Origin: CAWBJO01 sp963789175
GTDB lineage: Bacteria > Pseudomonadota > Alphaproteobacteria > Rhizobiales > Aestuariivirgaceae
Direction: 5' to 3'
DNA: 64,000 nucleotides
Assembly: GCA_963789175.1 (NCBI GenBank)
Contig: CAWBJO010000009.1
Location: 310,001-374,000 of the forward strand
The notes below the pieces were generated by a model. That model was not told the DNA's origin. It ran no database searches and worked only from the letters and a program-made list of their open reading frames with translations. Positions 47,391 to 55,991 of the stretch are shown here, one piece after another. Position 1 is the stretch's first letter. Each line of letters starts with the position of its first letter. The position numbers and the translations under genes are program-made.

Positions 47391-48419
47391 GTGAAACGGA
47401 CGAATTTCGTCCTAGGGATGGTTGCGCTTCTGGTGGCGGGGGGCTGTTCGGACGTGCCGCCGGAAGGCGATCCGGCCAAGCGCCTCAGGGGCGAGCTCAG
47501 GGGATATCGGGCGCCGATCGGCATCATGATGGGCGCCAACGAGACGCCGTACTGGGCGGCGAGCGCGGTGTCGGGGTTCCGGAAGGCCGAGGACGACGAC
47601 GTGCCGGCTGTGATCGAGAACCTTTCGACGGGCGGCGGCTGCACGTTCGCCAAGCCGAAGGCCGAGGAATTCCTGGCCAAGGTCCACGTCGACAGCAGCT
47701 ACATGAAGGCCCCCGTCTACGTCGCATCGCGCCTCGCGATGGCCGAGAGGACCAAGCAGTATCTCGAAAACTACAAGCAAGGGGTCGACATCGTGCCCCT
47801 CAACATCGGCGATGACCAGATGGGCATCGTCGACGTCGTGGTGACCGAGACCGAGAAGCCGGTCTATCTCGTGCTCGCCTACAGTTCGGCGACGATCTTC
47901 AACATCCAGCTCAAGGAGGGGGCGAAGGTGTCGCGCATCGCGCTCGTCGGCTTCGGCCCGGTCGCCGTGGCAAACGTCGATCCGTCGATCCCCATGCGGG
48001 CCCTCAACGGCTCGGCCATGCAGTTGTGCGACGCGACGCCGTTCCGGGAGCCGGCCGATCACTGGCAGTTCGTCAGGAATGCCAAGGAAGATTCAGGCCT
48101 CAAGGACGTCCTTGCCAAGAATTACTCGTACTTCAGCCGGTTCTCGCGATGGTACCGGGAGAGCTTCGGCCAGCCGAGCGAACCGAACTCGATCGGAGCC
48201 TCGGAAGCGAGCCAGGTACTGGTCGGTCCGCTGCCAGAGGCTTTGGAAGACCGGGTGCCGTTCCGGTCGCTGGAAGGAGCGACGCTGGTGCTTTCGAGCA
48301 ACGACTTCGTGCATGTCGGCAGCGGCGCGGACTACAAGCAGCAGATGAAGGACCTCATCATCGCGGACGCGACGCGGCTCGCCGGCGGCAACCTCGAAAT
48401 GCTGAAGCCGACGCAATAG
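47391..48419 (+). CDS. Unrecognised envelope protein A (probable lipoprotein)
   Basis: 342-aa protein I do not recognise. The N-terminus (NFVLGMVALLVAGGCSDVPP) is a signal peptide with a lipobox-like VAGGC, so it may be a lipoprotein. The mature part has a Gly-rich ENLSTGGGCTFAKPKAEEFL, GVDIVPLNIGDDQMGIVDVV, PVYLVLAYSSATIFNIQLKE (beta-rich) and ends DATRLAGGNLEMLKPTQ. GGAGGA (47378-47383) is 7 bp before GTG 47391 and 4 bp before GTG 47388; the former spacing is better. It is followed 11 bp later by a second unknown envelope gene, so the two are cotranscribed. Confidence 0.7.
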   Translation: MKRTNFVLGMVALLVAGGCSDVPPEGDPAKRLRGELRGYRAPIGIMMGANETPYWAASAVSGFRKAEDDDVPAVIENLSTGGGCTFAKPKAEEFLAKVHVDSSYMKAPVYVASRLAMAERTKQYLENYKQGVDIVPLNIGDDQMGIVDVVVTETEKPVYLVLAYSSATIFNIQLKEGAKVSRIALVGFGPVAVANVDPSIPMRALNGSAMQLCDATPFREPADHWQFVRNAKEDSGLKDVLAKNYSYFSRFSRWYRESFGQPSEPNSIGASEASQVLVGPLPEALEDRVPFRSLEGATLVLSSNDFVHVGSGADYKQQMKDLIIADATRLAGGNLEMLKPTQ

Positions 48420-48430
48420 GGCATCCTCAC

Positions 48431-49207
48431 ATGAAAAACCTCAAGATGATCGGAGTGGCGCTGGCGGGATGCGTCACGTTCTTCGTTCTTGCCGTGCAGC
48501 TCTATGTCTGGGTTACCGTGTACGGCGTCTACTCCCAGGTCCAGAGCTCGATCGCCGAGATCGAGGGAGACGGCATCGCGGACCCGTCCTTCGCGCCGGA
48601 ACTCGAGATCACGGGCATCGAAGAGTCGGGCCATCACAAATACGGCTACGTCGCGCTGGCATCGTACAGCAAGATGTACGACTACCGAACCGTGACTGTG
48701 AATAGCTACGTACGCCTTTCCGAGATGCTCGACCCCGGCGAAGCGGCGCCGGAAAACGTCATGCTGCCGGCCTTCGTCACGGCACGGGTGGTGCGTTTCG
48801 CAGACAAGGAATGCCAGCTCCTCAAGGCGACGCTCGCGTCGGCCTGCACAGTTGCGGCTTCGAGCGCGTCTCTCGGCGAGCCCGGCTACGTCAACATCTC
48901 GATGAGCCTCAACTTCGTGGAGAAGGGTGCATTCGGCGCCATCAAGTCGGACAAGAAGGCGGCCTACGTCGAAATCAACCAGACCCTGACCGGATCGAGT
49001 GGGACGGCCATCGTGTCGCTCAGCGGGGCGGAACAGTATCGCGTCGCCCTCTACAACAGAGCGGTGACGTTCTGCGACAAGGTCCGTTCGCGCGAAGGCA
49101 ACTGCGCCATCTTCAACGTGTACATCAGTGCTTCGCCCAACGGCGGCAACGGCGGGCAGCAGAACGTCTCGGCCACCGCGGTCCTTTCGACGATCACGGC
49201 ACTCTAG
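48431..49207 (+). CDS. Unrecognised envelope protein B (single-pass membrane)
   Basis: 258-aa protein with no family I can name. The N-terminal segment (NLKMIGVALAGCVTFFVLAV) is a transmembrane anchor. The rest looks like a beta-rich periplasmic domain: YGYVALASYSKMYDYRTVTV, FVTARVVRFADKECQLLKAT, GYVNISMSLNFVEKGAFGAI and VSLSGAEQYRVALYNRAVTF, with a Cys pair in FCDKVRSREGNCAIFNVYI. The C-terminus is Asn/Gly-rich (SPNGGNGGQQNVSATAVLST). It follows protein A by 11 bp. The two may form one envelope complex (inference). Confidence 0.7.
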   Translation: MKNLKMIGVALAGCVTFFVLAVQLYVWVTVYGVYSQVQSSIAEIEGDGIADPSFAPELEITGIEESGHHKYGYVALASYSKMYDYRTVTVNSYVRLSEMLDPGEAAPENVMLPAFVTARVVRFADKECQLLKATLASACTVAASSASLGEPGYVNISMSLNFVEKGAFGAIKSDKKAAYVEINQTLTGSSGTAIVSLSGAEQYRVALYNRAVTFCDKVRSREGNCAIFNVYISASPNGGNGGQQNVSATAVLSTITAL

Positions 49208-49245
49208 GAAGATCGAAGGAGCGCCCGGGCACTCGCCGTTTCAGG

Positions 49246-49659
49246 TCACGCCGCCTCGAAGAGGACGTCCTGGGCGCCCCGCCAAAGGGCCGCCTTGCCA
49301 AGCTCGGGCAAAGCATCGCGCCCGTCGCCGATCGTGAGAAAATGGTTGCCGGCGAGCTGACCAACCTTGCTCGCGAAATGCACGGCGCCATAGGCGATCA
49401 AGATCTCGACCTCGCTCAGACCGCCGGGATAGAGAAGGACCTGGCCCGGGGACGGGAAGCTCGTGTGGTTCTCCGGAGCAAGCCCGAGCTCGAGATCGCC
49501 CAAGGGAATCCAAACAGCCTCGCCGCTCCAGCGGACGTGAATGAGCCGGTTGCGAAACGGAAGAAGCTTCGCGAAGGCCGCGCAAGTGCGCGGCGCCAGG
49601 TCCGTTTCCAGCCGGGCGAGCAACTCGTGAGAGCCCGCCTTGATTCGAATGTGCTTCAT
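49246..49659 (-). CDS. DUF3830 family protein
   Basis: 137-aa cyclophilin-like-fold protein. It reads MKHIRIKAGSHELLARLETD, FAKLLPFRNRLIHVRWSGEA, GDLELGLAPENHTSFPSPG and YGAVHFASKVGQLAGNHF, the DUF3830 pattern. The function is not known; members occur near transporters and catabolic genes. ATG 49659 is chosen because it removes 22 non-conserved codons. It is divergent from the DM13 gene. Confidence 0.88.
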   Translation of the reverse strand: MKHIRIKAGSHELLARLETDLAPRTCAAFAKLLPFRNRLIHVRWSGEAVWIPLGDLELGLAPENHTSFPSPGQVLLYPGGLSEVEILIAYGAVHFASKVGQLAGNHFLTIGDGRDALPELGKAALWRGAQDVLFEAA

Positions 49660-49795
49660 CCTCGCGGTGCTCCCTTCCAAGTTCAATCGAAGCGAAAGAT
49701 CCATAGCGCGCCTAGGGTCCGCCATGAACCTGCCCTACAGTGGCACGGCCAAATGCAGCGCGCCAACCCATAGGCGCGACGGACAGGGACCGGAC

Positions 49796-50278
49796 ATGAA
49801 AAGGCTGATCATCGGCGCCATCGTCGGCGGGCTCCTCGGCTTCGCGGTCGGCTTTGCGGTCGCGATCTTCGTCTACCCCTACATTTTCCTCGCCGACATC
49901 GTCGCCACCGACGAGGCGCCGACCGCGGGCGCAGTCGTGGCGAGGGGGCGGTTCGTGCACGCGAACCCCGCCGATCCCATACACTATGGAAAAGGAACGG
50001 CGACGCTGTACGCGAACGTCGTGCATCTCGGGCCGGACTTCGAGGTCGGCCCGGGGCCGAAGTTTCACGTCTATCTCGTGGCGAAAGCGCAGGTCGCATC
50101 CGCGGCAGACGTGACGGGCAGCACGTTCGTCGACCTCGGCCGCCTCAGGGCCTTCAAGGGCAGCCAGAACTACTCCGTGCCCGCCGGGACCGACCTTTCC
50201 GCGTATGGGAGCGTCGTGATCTGGTGCGAGGCTTTCGGCGTGCTGATCTCGCCTGCGACGCTCGACCGGCAAGGCTGA
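49796..50278 (+). CDS. DM13-domain envelope protein
   Basis: 160-aa protein with an N-terminal transmembrane segment (IIGAIVGGLLGFAVGFAVAI) and a DM13-type domain facing the periplasm: HYGKGTATLYANVVHLGPDF, GPKFHVYLVAKAQVASAADV and the end SAYGSVVIWCEAFGVLISPA, where the conserved CEAF cysteine sits. DM13 domains are proposed to carry redox or cytochrome-like electron-transfer roles. Convergent with the YihY gene. Confidence 0.88.
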   Translation: MKRLIIGAIVGGLLGFAVGFAVAIFVYPYIFLADIVATDEAPTAGAVVARGRFVHANPADPIHYGKGTATLYANVVHLGPDFEVGPGPKFHVYLVAKAQVASAADVTGSTFVDLGRLRAFKGSQNYSVPAGTDLSAYGSVVIWCEAFGVLISPATLDRQG

Positions 50279-50311
50279 CTTTCGTCGAGCCCCGCCAGCG
50301 ATAGCGACCGC

Positions 50312-51337
50312 TCAGCCGCGGCGCCTCGGGCGCTGCGCATAGACATGGGTGAACTCGGCGCCGTAGAGGACGATCTGCGCCGAGTAGTAGACCCAGATCA
50401 GCACGACGACGATGGAGCCCGCGGCACCGTAGGTGGACTGCAGCCCCTCCTTGCCGATGTAGAGGCCGATGGCGATCTTGCCGATCTCGAACAGGGCCGA
50501 GGTCACGAGGGCGCCGAACCAGACATCCCGCCACTGCACGTCGGCGTCGGGCAGCCATTTGAACATCATGGCGAACATCAGCGTGATGACGGCGAATGAA
50601 ACTGCCGAGGTGACGACCTGGAACAGGGTCTCGGGAATGTAGGGCGCAAGCGACGTGCCGAGCGCGGCGACGGCCGCCGATACGAGGAGCGATATCATCA
50701 ACAGGAAACCCAAGGCGAGAACGCCGGCGAGCGACAGGGCGTAGGTGCGGATGAAGCCCCACACGCCGCCGACCTTGCTAGGCTCCACCTCCCATACGGT
50801 GTTCAGGGCGTCCTTCAGCTGAACCACCACGCCCAGGGCGGCGAAGACCAGCGTCGCGGCCCCGATCAGCGTCGCGATGATGCCGTCGCGCGGCTTGGCG
50901 GCGCCGGCCAGCATGGTCTCGATGCTCTGGGCGCCGTCTCGGCCGAGGAGGCCGGTCAACTGCGAGGTGACCTCGCCGCGCACGGCCTCCTGGCCGAAGA
51001 CCAGCCCGGCCACCGCAACGGCGATGAGGATGAGCGGTCCCAGCGAAAAGATGGAGTAGTAGGCGAGCGCGGCCCCGAGCCGGCTGTCCTTATGGCTCGA
51101 CCAGTCCGAGGCGGCCTGCCGGACGACGGCCCACAACAGGCGCGGACTATAGGGCGCGGCGCGCGGCAGCCGGGCGGGCGGCGCAGTCGGCCGAGACGGG
51201 AGCGCGGGGAAGGATCGCGGCTCGGCGAGGCTATCGGCCTCGAGCTCGCGGCGCTCGGCCGGCCTCAGGAAGCTGACGGCGCCGACGGCCAACAGGCCGA
51301 GGACGAGCGTCAGCGGATTGCGACCTTCCGAACTCAT
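50312..51337 (-). CDS. YihY/BrkB-family inner-membrane protein
   Basis: 341-aa protein. A cytosolic N-terminus of about 70 residues rich in Pro/Arg leads to the YihY domain: DSRLGAALAYYSIFSLGPLI, VRGEVTSQLTGLLGRDGAQS, LVFAALGVVVQLKDALNTVW, GFLLMISLLVSAAVAALG and GAAGSIVVVLIWVYYSAQI, about six helices. The biochemical role of this widespread family is unsettled. ATG 51337 is the natural start. A tRNA-Thr lies 140 bp upstream on the same strand. Confidence 0.9.
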   Translation of the reverse strand: MSSEGRNPLTLVLGLLAVGAVSFLRPAERRELEADSLAEPRSFPALPSRPTAPPARLPRAAPYSPRLLWAVVRQAASDWSSHKDSRLGAALAYYSIFSLGPLILIAVAVAGLVFGQEAVRGEVTSQLTGLLGRDGAQSIETMLAGAAKPRDGIIATLIGAATLVFAALGVVVQLKDALNTVWEVEPSKVGGVWGFIRTYALSLAGVLALGFLLMISLLVSAAVAALGTSLAPYIPETLFQVVTSAVSFAVITLMFAMMFKWLPDADVQWRDVWFGALVTSALFEIGKIAIGLYIGKEGLQSTYGAAGSIVVVLIWVYYSAQIVLYGAEFTHVYAQRPRRRG

Positions 51338-51477
51338 CCTTGGACGGATCGACCGATCCGGCCGATATCGCTGCGGTCGCCTGTCATGGCGGGGACTCCC
51401 TGCTGCTGCAGATATAACGGGCAGGGAAAGCGCCAGTTCCGAAGAGCCATCTCGACGGCGGGCGATTGGCTGCCGGC

Positions 51478-51552
51478 TGGTGCTGTTGGAGAGGATTGAA
51501 CTCTCGACCTCCCCCTTACCAAGGGGGTGCTCTACCACTGAGCTACAACAGC
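51478..51552 (-). tRNA. tRNA-Thr (GGU)
   Basis: 75 nt with encoded CCA. Acceptor GCTGTTG pairs with CAACAGC, D-stem GCTC/GAGC, anticodon stem CCCCC/GGGGG around TTGGTAA with anticodon GGT, T-stem GAGAG/CTCTC. Discriminator A. Confidence 0.97.
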
Positions 51553-51692
51553 TTTCACCGGATGCATGGAGCCTCGAAACCGCCGCTTCCATGGCGCGGC
51601 GGAACCTGCCATAGGAGCGGCGACGGCGCAAGGCGAGCCTTCGCCCGACGATGGGCCCTCACCCCGAACCACATGTGCCGACGACCGATCCC

Positions 51693-51845
51693 ATGAGCGA
51701 GCGCCCGCCCTCCTCCAAGTCTTCCGACCGCAGCCGCCGCCTCGCCGAAGCGCTGAGGGCAAACCTCAGACGGCGCAAGGGAAAGCAGGATCAAAACGGC
51801 GAGCCGGACCCGACCGAACCCGAGCGCGGCGAGGAAAAGGGTTAG
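51693..51845 (+). CDS. Small basic-acidic hypothetical protein upstream of murA
   Basis: About 50 aa: MSERPPSSKSSDRSRRLAEA, then LRANLRRRKGKQ and a Glu/Pro tail. Short proteins with an RLAEALRANLRRRKxQ core are often found just before murA in Hyphomicrobiales, which supports it as a real gene. The function is unknown and it has no signal peptide. ATG 51693 is preferred over a GTG/ATG 14 codons earlier. Confidence 0.6.
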   Translation: MSERPPSSKSSDRSRRLAEALRANLRRRKGKQDQNGEPDPTEPERGEEKG

Positions 51846-51943
51846 GGGTTGCCCCTTCGCCGCCATCTGTGCTTGTTAGACCGAAATGGCCCAGCGCGGG
51901 TTCGCGCGAGCGCCATGAGGCGGAAGATCAAGGTCGGGGTCCG

Positions 51944-53236
<1,293 letters not shown>

Positions 53237-53243
53237 GGCGCGA

Positions 53244-53717
53244 GTGGATTCCGCGATGGAGCGCGAGGAACCCCTGCCAGCCAAGCTCGCCGCCTTCGAC
53301 GCCGACGATCTCCTCGCCCTGTCGGTGCAGCTGCAGGATGCCATCCTGACGGTCGGCGACATCGCCTACGACGCCCCCCAGAAGACGCTGTCCCTCCTCG
53401 TCAGGCGCTTCTGCTGGGACGCGGCCGAGCAGAAGGCGCATGCTCCCTACCGGCGCGTCCTCTCCGGCTTGCGGATCTCGCACGTCACCTCGGTGCGCTC
53501 CAAGCTGATCGATCGCAGCGACCCGAACGGCGTGCTGTCCCTTCTCTCCGTCGTCTTCGCGCCGACCGAAGAGCCGGCCGGCGCGATCGACCTCATCTTT
53601 TCCGGCGGCGGCGAGATCAGGGCGGAAGTGGAATGCCTCGAAGCGAGCCTCGAGGACCTCGGCCCGCAATGGCAGGCGGCGGGCAAGCCCGATCACGGCC
53701 TCGACGATGACGCCTAA
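53244..53717 (+). CDS. DUF2948 family protein
   Basis: 157-aa protein. It contains FDADDLLALSVQLQDAILTV, GDIAYDAPQKTLSLLVRRFC and SGGGEIRAEVECLEASLEDL, the DUF2948 pattern, which occurs next to murA in alphaproteobacteria. Function unknown. GAGG (53235-53238) with a 5-bp gap fits GTG 53244; ATG 53256 would be the alternative. It begins 7 bp after murA. Confidence 0.88.
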   Translation: MDSAMEREEPLPAKLAAFDADDLLALSVQLQDAILTVGDIAYDAPQKTLSLLVRRFCWDAAEQKAHAPYRRVLSGLRISHVTSVRSKLIDRSDPNGVLSLLSVVFAPTEEPAGAIDLIFSGGGEIRAEVECLEASLEDLGPQWQAAGKPDHGLDDDA

Positions 53718-53738
53718 GGGACGTCCGCGGTCACGGCG

Positions 53739-54230
53739 ATGACAGGCAGCGAACGCCCGAGCTCGACCGACCGGCTCATCGGCGTTCACCTCGACGCCGA
53801 ACTCAGGTCCTCGGCCTCGGCCGACATCGAGCACGAGCGCAAGGTCGCCATCTTCGACCTAGTCGCCGAGAACAACTTCAAGCCGGTGAAGCCTGCCACC
53901 GGACCGTTCCATCTCCACCTGTCGACGGATGCCGGGCGGCTGATCTTCGACATCCGGGACGAGCAGCAGACGCAGTGCGGGGTGATCGGGCTGTCGATCT
54001 CGCCGTTCCGGCGCATCGTCAAGGACTACTTCCTGATCTGCGAGAGCTACCACGCGGCCATCAAGACGGCGACACCGAGCCAGATCGAGACGATCGACAT
54101 GGCGCGGCGCGGCCTGCACAACGAAGGCAGCGATCTCCTGCTGCAGCGGCTGAAGGGAAAGATCGAGCTCGACTTCGACACGGCGCGCCGGCTGTTCACG
54201 CTCGTCTGCGCCCTGCACTGGCGCGGATGA
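53739..54230 (+). CDS. UPF0262 family protein
   Basis: 163-aa protein of unknown function, restricted to alphaproteobacteria. It reads FDLVAENNFKPVKPATGPFH, HLSTDAGRLIFDIRDEQQTQ, LSISPFRRIVKDYFLICESY and IETIDMARRGLHNEGSDLLL, the family pattern. It follows DUF2948 by 21 bp. From memory hisD lies between these two genes in many relatives, but not here. Confidence 0.92.
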   Translation: MTGSERPSSTDRLIGVHLDAELRSSASADIEHERKVAIFDLVAENNFKPVKPATGPFHLHLSTDAGRLIFDIRDEQQTQCGVIGLSISPFRRIVKDYFLICESYHAAIKTATPSQIETIDMARRGLHNEGSDLLLQRLKGKIELDFDTARRLFTLVCALHWRG

Positions 54231-54242
54231 GGCTCCCGGCCG

Positions 54243-54689
54243 ATGCCCCGCGAGCTCCCTGGCGCCGTCCTGTTCGCCTGTTCGCAGAATGCGATCCGAT
54301 CGCCGATCGCCGCCGCCCTGATGCGCCATCTCTACGGCAGCAAGGTGCGGGTCGTGTCGGTGGGGCTCAGGGCGGGCGACGCCGATCCGTTCGCGGCGGC
54401 GGTGATGGACGAGATCGGTATCGACCTGTCGCAGCATCGGCCGCAGGAATTCGACGCGATCGGGGATGAAACCTTCGATCTCGTCGTGTCGCTGTCGCCG
54501 GAGGCGCACCATCGGGCGCTCGAGTTCACGCGCACCATGGCCGTCGATGCCGAGTACTGGCCGACCCAGGATCCGTCCGCCGTCGAAGGCTCGCGCGAGC
54601 AGATCCTCTCCGCCTACCGCGACGTGCGCGACACCCTCATGAAACGGATCCGCGGCCGCTTCGGCAGTCTCGCCGCGCCCGGCGTCTAG
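54243..54689 (+). CDS. Low-molecular-weight phosphatase family protein
   Basis: 148 aa. The phosphatase P-loop reads FACSQNAIRSPIAAALMRHL, a C-x5-R with Cys as nucleophile (residue about 13), and the acid is in AEYWPTQDPSAVEGSREQIL. Related to both protein tyrosine phosphatases and arsenate reductases; the substrate is unknown. Part of the murA-to-yacG block, with infA 75 bp downstream. Confidence 0.9.
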   Translation: MPRELPGAVLFACSQNAIRSPIAAALMRHLYGSKVRVVSVGLRAGDADPFAAAVMDEIGIDLSQHRPQEFDAIGDETFDLVVSLSPEAHHRALEFTRTMAVDAEYWPTQDPSAVEGSREQILSAYRDVRDTLMKRIRGRFGSLAAPGV

Positions 54690-54763
54690 CCCTTGATTTT
54701 GGCGGGCGGGACGCCCATTCTCCGGCGCAATTTCAGGAAATCGCCGACCATCCAAGGAGATTC

Positions 54764-54982
54764 ATGGCCAAAGAAGAACAGCTGGAATTCGAGGGGACCG
54801 TCTCGGAGCTTCTTCCCAATGCGACTTTTAGAGTAAAACTCGACAACTCCCATGAAATCATCGCCCATACAGCCGGAAAGATGCGCAAGAACCGCATTCG
54901 CGTGCTGGCCGGGGACCGCGTCATGGTGCAGATGACCCCCTACGACCTGACCAAAGGCCGCATCACCTACCGATTCAAATAG
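54764..54982 (+). CDS. infA: Translation initiation factor IF-1
   Basis: 72-aa OB-fold factor that assists start-site selection on the 30S subunit. It reads MAKEEQLEFEGTVSELLPNA, TFRVKLDNSHEIIAHTAGK and MRKNRIRVLAGDRVMVQMTP, ending YDLTKGRITYRFK. GGAG lies 6 bp before the ATG. Complete and typical. Confidence 0.98.
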   Translation: MAKEEQLEFEGTVSELLPNATFRVKLDNSHEIIAHTAGKMRKNRIRVLAGDRVMVQMTPYDLTKGRITYRFK

Positions 54983-54996
54983 CCGGCATTCGCCCC

Positions 54997-55629
54997 ATGA
55001 TCGACGAACGGGTCAAACTCGTGCTGGCAAGCGCCTCGCCGCGACGGCTGGCGCTGCTCGAGCAGGGCGGAATCACGCCGGACCTTCTCAATCCGGTCGA
55101 CATCGACGAAGCGCCGAAGAAGCGCGAGGCGCCGCGTTCGCTCGTGCTCCGGCTCGCCGCCGCAAAGGCACGGGCCGCACTCAACTCGCCGCAGGTCCGG
55201 CAGATGACGGGCGGCGCCTTCATCCTCGCCGCCGACACGGCGGTGGCCGTCGGCCGGCGCATCCTGCCCAAGGCCGAAACGCCCGAGGACGCAGCGGACT
55301 GCCTGGTGCTGCTGTCGGGACGGTCGCACCGCGTCTTCACCGGCCTGTGCCTCATCACGCCGAAGGGCCGGCGCATCACCAAGGTCGTCGACACCAAGGT
55401 GCGCTTCAAGCGGCTGTCGCGCGAAGACATCGAAAGCTATCTCGTCTCCGACGAATGGCGCGGCAAGGCCGGCGGCTATGCGGTGCAGGGCCGGGCCGAA
55501 AGCTTCGTCCGCCACATCAACGGCTCGTTCTCCAACATCGTCGGCCTACCCCTCTACGAAACCATCGGCGCTCTCCAGGGCGCGGGATTTCCCGTCTACT
55601 ATTCGTGGATGAACGCCCAGCCGCAGTAG
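54997..55629 (+). CDS. maf: Maf-family nucleoside triphosphate pyrophosphatase
   Basis: 210-aa enzyme that hydrolyses non-canonical or modified NTPs (7-methyl-GTP or dTTP/UTP class). Motifs: LVLASASPRRLALLEQGG at the N-terminus, GAFILAADTAVAVGRRILP with the catalytic Asp, and DEWRGKAGGYAVQGRAESFV. It is 14 bp after infA and 3 bp before yacG. Confidence 0.94.
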   Translation: MIDERVKLVLASASPRRLALLEQGGITPDLLNPVDIDEAPKKREAPRSLVLRLAAAKARAALNSPQVRQMTGGAFILAADTAVAVGRRILPKAETPEDAADCLVLLSGRSHRVFTGLCLITPKGRRITKVVDTKVRFKRLSREDIESYLVSDEWRGKAGGYAVQGRAESFVRHINGSFSNIVGLPLYETIGALQGAGFPVYYSWMNAQPQ

Positions 55630-55632
55630 CTC

Positions 55633-55860
55633 ATGGCCCCGAAGCAACCCGCAGGCCCCGTCAGGCTCAAGCCCCGCCGCCCCTGTCCCGTCTGCGGCAA
55701 GCCGTCGGCGCAAAAGTTCCACCCGTTCTGTTCCACCCGGTGCGCCGACGTCGATCTCCGGCGCTGGCTCGGCGGCAACTACAGCATCCCCACCGACGAG
55801 ACGCCCATGCCGGACGCCGACACCGCCCCGAAAACGCCGGGCGAAGACGACGATGCGTAG
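55633..55860 (+). CDS. yacG: DNA gyrase inhibitor YacG
   Basis: 75-aa zinc-ribbon protein. The four ligands are in RRPCPVCGKPS and HPFCSTRCADVDLRRWLGGN, and the tail is acidic (PKTPGEDDDA). YacG binds GyrB and blocks DNA binding in E. coli. It closes the murA block. Confidence 0.95.
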   Translation: MAPKQPAGPVRLKPRRPCPVCGKPSAQKFHPFCSTRCADVDLRRWLGGNYSIPTDETPMPDADTAPKTPGEDDDA

Positions 55861-55890
55861 CCGGTTGCAGCGCACATATTGCGCGGCACC

Positions 55891-55904
55891 TAGACCAAGG
55901 TCTA
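55891..55904. promoter_or_regulatory. Perfect inverted repeat before the MHS transporter
   Basis: TAGACCAAGGTCTA is a perfect 6-2-6 palindrome, 87 bp before the transporter start and in the only gap between yacG and it. It probably is an operator. I recall similar TAGAC-type palindromes as sites for LuxR-type regulators (CrbR group) of acetate-linked genes, but this is not firm. Confidence 0.5.
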
Positions 55905-55991
55905 AATGAGGCGGCTCCCCATCCGCCGTATCAATAGGCATCCGGCCCGCGCGTTCCGCGGCCGGCGGAATTTCCCTGGAAGGATAAGCCG

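Noticed and set aside
49741..49757. Sigma-54 (-24/-12) promoter for the DM13 gene, TGGCACGGCCAAATGC
   Set aside because: The spacing between the GG and GC elements is 11, not 10, and the -12 lacks TTGC.
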